A DNA stretch of 64,000 nucleotides from Malania oleifera (lineage: Eukaryota > Streptophyta > Magnoliopsida > Santalales > Ximeniaceae): NCBI RefSeq assembly GCF_029873635.1, contig NC_080425.1:44038402-44102401 (forward strand), given 5' to 3'. Position numbers and translations under genes: made by a program. The stretch's first letter is position 1, and the number at the start of each line of letters is the position of its first letter. The notes under the pieces were generated by a model. The model was not told the DNA's origin. It saw nothing but the letters and a program-made list of their open reading frames with translations, and did not search any database. Shown piece after piece: positions 36,001 through 48,000 of this stretch.

Positions 36001-39000
36001 TAAAACCAATTTTAGAAGTTTTACCACTAGGTCCATTGCATTGTCTACCCCCATTTTTGTACTCATCAAACATAGAAAAAAATAACATCTTTCACCTTTT
36101 AACTCAAAATTGAAGATGTAGGAGGAGAAAACAGTTGCAAAAGGCCCCACTCCACATACCTTAACTTGTATCGAGGATCAAGAACGGTGACAACAAACAT
36201 CACCATGTTGAGTTTTTCTGGATTCCCCAAATAATCATCATATTAGGTTCCCCCAATACAACATCTTGATTATTCCTTCCTCTATTTTTTATTTTATGAA
36301 ACATCGATCAATCTTCACGTGTTTTGTTCTATCATGACCCACTGGGTTTTTTGCAATGCTGACGGTTGATTGATTGTCACAGAACATCTTCATGGGTTCT
36401 TCACCTGAAATCTTTAATTACTTTAGAAGCCTTCTTAGCCATATTCCTTCATAGATGCCATGTGCCATTGCTCTGAATTCAGCTTCTGCACTGCTTCTTG
36501 ACACAATTGATTGCTTCTTCCTTCGCCATGTAACTAGGTTTCCCCACACATATGTGCAGTATCTCTTCTTTGATTCTTCTAAAAAAATAATCCTTTGCCT
36601 GGTGTTAGGTTCAGATATCGCAGGATTCTATAAACTGGCTCCATATGTTCTTCATTGGGATTGTTCTTGAATTGACTCACCATGCTGATAGAGAAGCCAA
36701 TATTAGATTGGGTGTGAGACAAATATATAAGTTTTCCAACTAGTCTTTGATATCTGCCTTTATCCACTGGTGCACTGTCTTCCTTGGCTCCTAGTTTGGT
36801 TGTTGAATCCATAAGAGTATCTGCTGGCTTGCATTCGAGCATCCCAGTCTCTTTCAAAAGATCTAGAACATATTTCCTTTGGGAGACAAAGATTCCCTTC
36901 CTTGACTAGGCCACTTCCATGCCTAGGAAGTATTTGAGATTCCCAAGGTCCTTGATTTCGAATTCTTTAGCTAGAAGACTTTTGAGACTACTCATTTCCT
37001 CCTCATAATCTTCCATTAGAATGATGTCGTCCACATATATAATGAGGATAGAAATTTTTCCTTAAGGAGAATATTTAACAAATAGTGTATGATCTGATTG
37101 ACATTGAGAATATCCATAGCTCCTGACTACCTTTGTGAATCTCTCGAACTAGGCTTTTAGGGATTGTTTGAGCCCATATAAAGATCTTTTGAGTTTGCAG
37201 ACTTTGTTGTGTGTAGCTTGTGTCTCGAATCTAGGAGGAATTTCCATGTAGACTTCTTCAGCTAGTCTCCATTGAGGAAGACACTCTTGACATCTAGTTG
37301 GTGAAGAGGCCAGTCTAAATTTGCTACCAAATATAAGAGGACCCGCACTGTATTTAACTTGGCTATAGGGGCTAATGTCTCTTGGTAGTCGATTCCATAT
37401 GATTTAGTGAATCCCTTTGCTAACAGCTGAGCTTTGAATCGGTTAACACTTCCATATTCATTGTATTTCACAGTGAATATCCATTTGCAACCTATTGGAC
37501 GTTTTCTAGTTGGTAATTCTGTGATCTCCCACGTTCCATTCTTTTCTAGTGCACTGATTTCTTCCCAGACAGTAGACTTCCATTCAGGTGTATTAAGAGC
37601 CTCTTGTATGTTATTAGGAACTTGGATTTTGTCGAGGTTGGCAGCAAAAGATCTAAAATTTGGTGAAAGCCCCTGATATGACACAAAAGTGTATATTGGG
37701 TGTTTTGTGCATGAGCTCACACCTTTTCTCACAGCAATAGGACAATCACTATCATCATTAGTTAACTCATTATGGGAAGTCTCCGGATTAGAGTTACCTA
37801 ATGGATTTTCACTTGATCTAGGGCTCGAATCAAACTCTTGGATTTGCTCAAGGGATGCTTGTTGTTCTATCTCTTTTTGGTTCCTTCTCCTCTGTGAATA
37901 GGTAATCAACTCATCATTTTTTGTTGGTTGAATAGTGTCCAGATGCTTATGTTTCATGGGAGATTCTAAGAAGGGATGTGAAGGAGAAATGGAGTCAGTA
38001 GTTGGAATAGATTCAGAAATTTGTGATAGGTGAGAAGGGCCAGAATCATAAGAAGGGTGAGATAACTCTTCAATATCCCAAAGCTAGAATTCCTATGTAG
38101 TCTCCCCATGAATTTCATAGTTGGAGTAATATGGTTATTGCTCAAAAAAGGTGACATCCATGGAGTGATAATATCTTTTAGTAGCTGGTGAATAACATTT
38201 ATAACCCTTTTAGTTTGGGGAGTACAGGAGAAAAATGCACTTAAGGGCGCTAGGATCAAGTTTACCTTGGTGTTGACTATGAACATGAACAAAAGTTGAG
38301 CGCCCAAATACTTTGAAGGGAATAGTGGAGATGAGTCGAGTATTGGGAAAGGACTGAAGTAGAGTTTAATAAGGAGTTTGGAATTTGAGAATGCGAGAGG
38401 GCATCTTGTTTATGAGGTAGGCTGCAGTGAGAATGGCTTCACCCCAAAAGTGTTTCGGTACATGTGCAGAGAACACGAGGGAGCGGGCAACATCTAGTAG
38501 TTTCCGGTTTTTTCTTTCGGAAATTCCATTTTGCTAAGGAGTGTCAACACAGGAACTTTGGTGTATCATACCTTGACTCAAGAGATAATCGTCAAGAATG
38601 GATTTGAAATATTCTTTGGCATTATCAGTTTTCACAATATGCATTTTTGCTTGGAATTGTGTTTGGATCATGGTGTTAAAATTTTTGAAAATCTGACTTG
38701 CCTCTGACTTTTCTTTCATGAGGAATATCTAGGTAGGTCTAGTGTGATCATCTATAAAAGATATAAACCAGTGAGATCCAGTAATATTCTTGATCCTAGA
38801 TGGCCCCCACACATACATCACTATGAATCATTGAAAAGGGTTGGGATGCTTTGTAGGGTCGGTTAGGATAAGAGTTGCGAACATGTTTTGAAAATTGACA
38901 CATCTAACACTAAAAATCATTTGGATTTTTTTTTTATTGAATAATGAAGGAAAGAGTTTCTCGAGATACAAGAAATTTGGATGTCCTAACCTATAGTGCC

Positions 39001-42000
39001 ACAACATAATTGCACTATCATTATTAGAACGAATGACAGAAAAATAACTTTGACTTCTAGACACTAAACAATTGGATTTGTGAATTGTTCCTTGAGGAGG
39101 ATCATTAACCTTGAGAAGATAGAGCCCCGAACACGTCTTAGCACTGCCAATCGTCTTCCCCGAATCCCAGACCTGAAATTCACTCATATTTGGGAAAAAT
39201 TTAGTCGAGTTGTTGCCAGTTGTGGTTGAGGGGCGTAAGTCATGGAAGGAGACAAGTGTGGTATTTCTAGTGGTTTATGTTGATGATATGATCATCACAG
39301 ATAGTGTCCTTAAGTGGGATTGCAGATGTTAAATGTTGGCTACAAAAAGAATTTGAGATCAAGGATGTGGGCACTCATCTAATAAAGGTTTAAACTTTTG
39401 TCAGTGAAATGAGGCTGGTATGTTGGGAGCTAAACAACTTGTACTCCTATGGATCCCAATGGGATGTTTTATAGGGATGCTAGACCTAATTGAAGACAAG
39501 TGCCGATATAGGAAATCATTTGGTAAGCTAATTTATTTGACTATCACTAAACTTGACACATCCTTCGCTAGGGGTGGTGAGTTAGTTTATGAAAAATCGC
39601 AAGCAGGCACACTTCTACACTATTTGTAGGATTCTTCAGTATCTCAAGAGCTGACTTGACAAATGTTTGGTACATGAGGGTAATTGAAGCTGTGGTATTG
39701 GGGGATAGACTGCTGCACATTGGGCTGTTTGTTGAAGATTGAAGGTCCACAACTGGACCTTGCCATATAATTTAAGAAGGAACCATAAAAACGATGGAAC
39801 CCACTATTTCCTTATCCATTTATATATAATATATGTTTTTGATACCAAATATTAATGCAATTTATTATTTTGAGGTGAAATACCTAGAAAAAATAAAAAA
39901 TCGTGGTCAGGAAGGTTATAGTAGCAAAAGCCCTTGGGATTTTTATTTTATACATTGGAAAAATCCTTTTTGTTATTAATAGGTCGGTAAAGGATAAAAG
40001 AATAACTGAAAGAAAAGAAATGAATTTGTTATTCATCAAAGTTGTACATTTGTGGGAGACAAAATTCTATCTGTCATAGCATGAAACAAACTATCTTAGT
40101 GAGATTAGCATTTACTCATGGGTCTTATGTGTTAGTGAGCTAGCAAGGCTGAAGTCTTCTATGTCATAGGTGGGTTTCTTGATAACTTTTAGATTACCAT
40201 TTTGCGTAAAAGCTTAAGCTGTTAAGGTTGTGGGCCAACAATGTATATCAAGCATCAACACTCTCCTGCATGTGCAGCCTGACAGGATGTGAAGATATAA
40301 ACATACAGTAGATAACACCCATTATAGGGAGTAAAATAATTTTTTTAAACATCACATAATAAACGTGGGCAACAAGACTAGAACCCAAGATCTCTTGGTA
40401 ACCTGCTCTAATACCATGTGGGATTACCACTTTACCTAAAAGTGGCAATAAAGCTTGAACGATGACAAAGCCTAGGGATATGTTTTCTTTTATAATCTTG
40501 TTTCCATTCATGTTGCTAGCAATCCTTTGTTTAATGAGAGGACAAAGCACATTGAAGTTGACTATAATTTTGTGAGAAATGTTGCAATGAAGAAGCTTGT
40601 GAGCACTCCATTTGTGAAGTATACTGATCAGCTAGGAGATGTATTCACAATCATTATAAGCTGGGTGCAACTGATACTTATGCACCTATAGCTTGTGGGG
40701 AGTATTAGAGAGGTGTTGGTTATTTTGTGCTTATTGTGAGCATGTGGGGTTATTTTTGTCATATATATTTAACTAAACAAATTGTGTCTGATTTGGAGAG
40801 AAAACAGAACATACATTTCTCTCTTCTAGTTGACTGCTCCTCTCCTCCCTCTTCTCCTTCTTTCTCCTTTTTTCTTTTACTTTATGCTAAAGTTCCATGT
40901 TTCCTCATTAATCCATTTAGATTGTTTTAGGTATACAACAAACTTTTCTAGGTCTCTGCTGTTTTCTTAAACAATCAAGAGAAAAAAAATTGCGTTTAAA
41001 ATTCTACATAAAGAAAATAAAATTATAAATCAAAGCACAAGCAATTCAGAAAAACCAATATGACAAGTTCTTTGTGAAAAAAAAAAAGATGTACATTTCC
41101 AATTTATTAAAAATTCTGATTTTTATTTTACTATAGGCCCACTGTGGTCCGCCCCTTCCCCAAACGCCGCATACACGGGAGCTTTGTGCACCGGGCTGCC
41201 CTTTTTTTCAGAAAAGTTGTTTCATTGAAATATATTGTTGACACAGAGATGTATGACAATGATAAAATGATTAAAAAAAGTGTTGACAGTGTTTTATAGT
41301 GCATCATATATTTGGAGTGGAACCCGTTAGAATTAATAATTTGTAGCTTTTTTTGATTTGTGAAATTTGACTGTCCTCTGGTTGGAGATGCAAGGGGAAC
41401 TGCTGTAGCTTTTAAAGTCCCCAAGGCTGCATTGGCACTAGCTCTTGATTTTTTCTGTTGCTTCCATTTTTTATGGTGTTGCTTGTCGGAGTGATTGACA
41501 GGGGGCTTGGGCATTGGATCTCCAAATGGTTCCCCCTTTAAGTGAATCTGGGCACTTTGTCTGCCTGCATGACATAAGGAAGTGATTAAAGCGAGGTTTT
41601 TAACTTTTTATTTGTACTGTATTGGGATTTGATGTGTAGGAAGTGGGGATATAATCTTCCATTTAGTTCAGTTTCTTGAATTAAATCTACACTGAAGTGA
41701 ACTACGTGGATTTTGAAAATTTTAAACCAATGCTGAACTTGATAGCAGAAAAACTGAACTATGGTTACACGATTTGGTTAGGCAATTTGTTTTCTCTTTT
41801 TGGTCAGTTCTTCTAAAATGAGCTAAATTAAAAACCAATTCCAAACTTCTTTTGTCATGCTATTGTGTTGTTCAGCCAGTTTGAGTTTATGTTTGTGTTT
41901 CACAAGTGCTTGATTCTTCATAAAGGCGTGTGTTAGGCCATCGATTATCCGAAAAACTTAATTTGCTATTAATTGAGCCCAACAATGTCTATCAAGTCTT

Positions 42001-45000
42001 AACACTCTCCCTTCTATGCAACCTCATCTTGCATGTCGAGATGTGCACAAACAGAATAAAGTGCATTATAGCAAAGTTAATGTGGGAACCATCACAGATC
42101 ACTTGATTTGAATTTAGGACATTTTAGAATATGAGCTCTTGCACCATGGTAGAACCACCAATTATCCCCAAAGTGTTAGCTGTTAGGAATTTGGCCCAAC
42201 AATGTATATCACACCAACCAACATCATGTAAAAAATTCCATTGGTTATGCAGATGAGATGGTTATTATAATAATCTCTCTCTCTCTCTCTCTCTCTCTGA
42301 TTTTAAACTTCCTTTTTTCTTTTCATTTATTTTTCTTTTATTGTAATTAAATAGAGTGTGATTTTGAATTCCTGTCTCTTATTTCTGATGATTTTATTAT
42401 TAATGTTTCTATTGCAGCTCACTTTCTGTTGTATATTATCTGTATCTTATGTAATTTATTTATGGATCGAAACAGCAGGACTCCAGGTATGTTTCACCTT
42501 TTAGACAAATCTAACTTCCTTTTTGGATTCATCGTCATGATTTGTTCTGGAGTTAAAGTTGTTTTTGAAGTAGAGGTAGGTGTTTGTATGTTCAAACATG
42601 CTCATAATAAATCCTAATTTGCTTGCAGGAAGAGATTATTAACCTTCATAAAGAGTGTAGTCAGAAAGATGTTGGGAATAACATCATCAGAGTTTTGCAG
42701 CGTGAAGATATTAATTCATTGTCTTATTTTAGCAATGCTGATAGTAGAACTGTTGCTCTATATACTGTTCTGTTTGTACTCAGTATTCCATTTTTGTTAT
42801 TCAAGTATCTTGACTATCTTCCTCAAATAAAGAATCTCTTAAAGAGGGAAATGAATAACAAGGAGGAAGTTTCCTTGAAGAAGAGAATTGCATATAGGGT
42901 GGATGTTTTTTTCTCCGTATATCCTTATGCAAAAATTCTCGGGCTTCTCTTTGCAACTGTATTTCTCATAGCATTTGGTGGCTTGGCACTGTACGCTGTT
43001 AGTGATGGAAGCTTTGGTGATGCTTTATGGCTTTCGTGGACTTTTGTAGTTGACTCAGGAAATCATGCTGATAGGGTTGGTACTGGGCCAAGGATTATAT
43101 CTGTTTCTTTAAGTTCAGGAGGCATGCTGATATTTGCAATGATGCTTGGGCTTGTTTCTGATGCAATCTCAGAGAACGTTGATTCACTACGAAAAGGAAA
43201 AAGTGAAGTAATTGAGAGGAACCACATACTAATCCTTGGATGGAGTGACAAATTGGTGATTTTCTAGTTATTCATAAACTTGGTACATCACTTGTATTAG
43301 ATTTTTTCTCCTTAGTCTGAGATTGGCATCTGAATGTTACATTCATTGTTATCAATGAATTATTGGGTTCATATATAATCTCCTGCTTTAGCTTTGAGAG
43401 TTTGTGGTACTACTAATATTTGTAGCCTTGAATATATGGCTATAAGAACATGTGTGTAACTGTGTATGTGTGAGACTATGCGCACACATGCGTGTGCATG
43501 TAGGTCCCTTTATGTGTCTGTCTTTGGGTTTCATTAAGATATTACATCACGCTTGGTTTGTGGAATGGGATGGGGTGGGAATGGAATGGAATTAAAAATT
43601 GAATGAAGAACATGCAAAAATCAAGTAAAAAAATTCAAATACATTCCATTTCATTCCTACCTACCAAAGATTTAGTATTGTTATTTATCATGCAATCTGT
43701 GAGCGTGTATATAGGGAAAAAAACAAGGTGCTGTTGGAAGTAGAACTCAGCTGCTTGAAAAACTGTGTCTGGTTGTGTTTGTTAAAAGCAGTTCCTGTCA
43801 GATTTTCTTGGGGGGGGGGGGAGGGCGGGCATTAAACAAATAAACATATCTAGTATGTGCGGAAGAAAATTTGGTTTAAGATCAAGCTCACTATGTGCAG
43901 GAATAGAGTTCATAATCGGATTTGGTGCTGTCAGCCTTTTTCTATGTTTTTTTTTGTTGTGCTGTTAGATTCTGTACCTCCTTGAGCGAGGTCCTGGGAA
44001 GACTTCTATATCTGACAGTCTGTCTGAACCCTGAGCACTCTCATTTCTTGTTTACTGAGGTTTTCTCAGTGCTCTTAATGATTTGATTTTCTGATAGAGA
44101 TGGTTCACCATGTGAACCATGAAGTCACATTTTCAAACAATTTGAGGGCTGAGATGTTGATTGGTCACAGGGTTCACTCTTGAAGCAGCTAGCAATAGCA
44201 AATAAGAGCATCGGTGGTGGTGTTGTTGTTGTACTTGCTGAAAGAGACAAGGAAGAAATGGAAATGGATATAGCAAAGCTAGAGTTTGACTTCATGGGGA
44301 CATCTGTCATATGCAGAAGTGGCAGTCCTCTCATATTGGCTGACTTAAAGAAGGTACATTCGGGGTACCTTTTTGCTTTTTTTTTGGAATATTTAAAATT
44401 TTTTTTCTTTATTGTTTTGGTTGGGTGGGTATGGGAGGGTGAGGGGGGTAATGGGGCTGGTAGTTGGTGTAATTGTGTTAATATTTTTCTTCTATATATT
44501 TTGCTTTAATTTTGGGTAACTAATCTGGAAGCCATTTGTATTGATTCTTGTTCATTTATGTACAGGTCTCAGTTTCAAAGGCCCGTGCTATTATTGTATT
44601 GGCATCAGATGAAAATGCTGATCAGGTTCTTTTCACTTTTTATTTTCTATTTCTACAGTGTGATTATTATTATTATTATTTTTTATTTTTATTTTAAAAT
44701 TAATTCTATGTTCATATTATTCTCACCAGAGTGATGCACGTGCTTTGAGGGTTGTGCTCAGTCTCACTGGAGTAAAAGAGGGTTTAAGAGGTCATGTTGT
44801 TGTAGAGATGAGTGATCTTGATAATGAGCCCTTGGTGAAGCTTGTTGGAGGAGAACTTGTTGAAACAGTTGTTGCACATGATGTGATTGGACGTTTGATG
44901 ATACAGTGTGCTCTCCAACCTGGCCTCGCACAGGTGAGTTTATTGAGATCTGTTTACTCTCTCTCTCTCTCTCGGTCCCCTTTTTTAATGAGAAAACAGT

Positions 45001-48000
45001 ATTGCAAATATTTTAAGGTTGATTTGCCCAGGGATTATGAAACTATTTTCCCAATTGGCGTGTTTCTTGTATTAGGACAGCAGTTATTTGTGCAAAGGAA
45101 AGTTCAGCCTTTTAGTGGCTTGAGTGCAATGGCAATATTTATCACAAGTTTTGTTGTACTTACATTTGTATTGTGATCTTCGCTTCTGTTGAGGAAGCTT
45201 TTGCATTTGGTCGTTATAATTATTTCATTTTTATTATTCTCATTTACCTTTGGTACTCATTGGCAGTGCTTCATTTTTCATTCTAGTAATCAATGTGAGG
45301 TAATGTTCTCATTGCCTAATCCTATTGTGTGCTGTAATCATAATCCCACGTTGTATTCTGTTTAGTAATATCATGGAAATTTAATACTGCTTGTTTTCAT
45401 TTTAGCACAATTGTTTCACCTAACAAAAGAACAATTTTTTTCATGAATAGAGTAATTGTTTCATGCAATATTTCAATGCGACCTTTTCATTTATCGCCTT
45501 TTATTGTAATAAACTTTCTAGGCCTCGGTTATTAATGGAAATCAAGTTGACTGTATTTTTGAAATGACAGGATACAGATGTATATCTAGAATGAGGTCAT
45601 AGATAGAAAAATATATTCATCGTCATTGCTGATAGTAGAACTGTAGAAGGTTGACTTGGTGCAATGCCAAGTGCTCATCCATCCAGAGTGGAGCTGTGGG
45701 TTTGAATCCAGGACTCAGCCACTTCAGGAATGGGGGGCCACCTAGCATCCACCTTACCCAGGCCCTGCTATAAACAGGACCCTTGTGCACTGGGCTGACC
45801 TTTATAACTGATTGGACCATGAACTGACAATATTCCATGAAACACTTCTATAACATCTGATTGTAATTATAAAATCTTTACATTCTTATGTGATGTAAAT
45901 CTGTGAAGTCATTTAGTGTTGAGTCTAGAAATGTACCATAGGTCAAATATCTGTCAATTACATTGCCAAACACGTTATTATATAGTTCCGAGTGAGTGTA
46001 CTTCGTTCCAAGTTGGGGGAAAGTTATGGTTTGTAGGTTTGGCAGATGGAGGTAAGTCTTCTTTGAATGATGCATTCAGAAAAAAGGTGATTTATTAACC
46101 ACATGCATTGATCTGTTGGGGACAACGGTGAAGGAGATTTGGTTTAGAGTTGAATTAGGTTTGGTTATTGTTCACAGCACTGTATCAATACTCTTCATAA
46201 CCCTGTAGTGTGCTGTCTTCTTGAGGCTGTTTTTACTTTACTGTGGGTCCAATTTTGGGGTATTTTGGGTCTTTATTTATTTTTTAGTTATTTCTGGGTT
46301 TCTTTTATCTTACATATAGTTGGTGATGTTCAAGATTAGTTAATTTCAACGTCAATATTAAGTGTTTGTTTTTGTATGAAATTTCTTTTATAACTTAATG
46401 AAGAATTATCATACGTTTGTTGCAAACTTATTGCTCTAAATGCTCTAAGATGTGGAGGCTTTCTTCTTTGTATGAGTGATTCCTAGAATCTATTAGTGTG
46501 AGGCTACAAGTTACATGCCTTCTTATTTTTTCTATTCTAATTCATTGGCTCCAAACCAGATTTGAATCCACAGTTTTCTAGCCCTAATTTCACCTTCTGA
46601 ACTTCCTTCTCAAATCTGAACCCTAAACTAGTTTCTCATATTTTCCCTTTGTTTTTATGCAGCATGGAGTTTTCAAATCTTTTTCTTAAAACACTTCCCT
46701 CTGATAAATTTTAATATTATAACATGCATGTTGGTACTGCTATGCTACTTGATTAAAGCTCTGAACTCTTGGGAATGTGGTGAAATGACTGCCCTCACTG
46801 AGGTAGATATATCAGTCTTAATTCTTCTAGACATACTTCATGCTAAGCGCTATATATATATATATGATGAGCTTTGAGTTCTATTTCCTTGAAACTGCTG
46901 ATACTTTGTACCACGTTGTAGTCTGATGTGACATCATGATCAGATGGGCCAGATTTTTTTTTCCTTTTTCTTGTAGCAGCTTTAAGTTAATGGTTTCTAA
47001 CACCAGCTTGTTTATCCAACCTTGAGTAGTTGTTTACATATGTTTCTGGCAAAATAATGTCCTTATTCCTTTGGCAGATATGGGAGGATATTTTGGGGTT
47101 TGAGAATGCTGAGTTTTATATCAAAAGGTGGCCTCAGTTGGATGGAATGCGTTTTGAAGATGTACTTATTTCATTTCCTGATGCAGTTCCCTGTGGAATT
47201 AAGGTTGCTGCAGATGGTGGGAAGATAATTATCAATCCAGATGATAATTATGTTCTGGAAGAAGATGATGAAGTCCTTGTTATTGCTGAGGATGATGACA
47301 CCTATGCTCCTGGTCCTCTGCCAGAGGTAATCTTTTCTTTTATTGTCCAATTTGGCAGCACAGTGGTTGATATAAAATATTCTGAATTCTGATTTGCAGA
47401 TTTGAAAAATAAAAGACTGGTATCTCTGGCTGATTTCTTGTGCTTTAACTGTTATAATTATCTCATTCAGTTGAAGTTGATGAGTGCCCCAACCTTTACA
47501 TATTCTGTTTTAATTTCACACATTTGCAAATCATATCATTCTGTTGGTGCCTTGATGTAGGCCAGTGAAGAGGGTAGGAGAAACAGAGAGAGAGAGAGAG
47601 AGTTTTTGTTGATGATCATCACCACTAGCAAGCAATGACTGCAGGTTTCAAATAAAGTACTTGGGCACTTGATCTTACTTCCACGATTGTATGGCGTAAG
47701 AAAGGGTTGAATTTATTTCAACGAAAATATTCCTTGGACTTGCTAAGTGAGACTAGTATGTTGAGAGCTATGCTAGTTGTTACTCCTGTGGATCCTAACA
47801 TGAAGTTGTCTAGGGATGCTGGACTGAACTTTGAAGCCAACGTTGGTGTATGCAGTTGGTTGGCTAGTTAATCTACTTGATTGTGACCAGACCTGACATG
47901 TCCTTTCTTGTGGGGACGGTGAATCATTTTATGGAAACTCCCAAACAGCCACACTGGGATGTTTGTAGAATTCTACGGTATCTCAGTGGTTCTCTTTGTA

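Larger units (their letters stand above)
15029..42417 (+). other. POLLUX intron 1 (27,389 bp)
   Basis: Starts GTTAGT, ends TATTGCAG. Most of it is accounted for by nested LTR elements A/B/C (16521-26641), a hAT split by a gypsy element (about 26952-36260), two copia remnants and two TRIMs. Stretches with no recognised content are 15029-16515, 26647-26951, 27240-27600, 39790-40030 and 41590-41930; these are AT-rich and may be original intron. Confidence 0.8.

Noticed and set aside
42629..47326. Assignment of the channel gene to CASTOR or to the plastid-envelope PEC1/2 relatives
   Set aside because: Diagnostic readings ([53 protein letters not shown]) fit POLLUX/DMI1 better than CASTOR, which has EVLVKLVGGDL and CARQPG; no transit peptide is seen.
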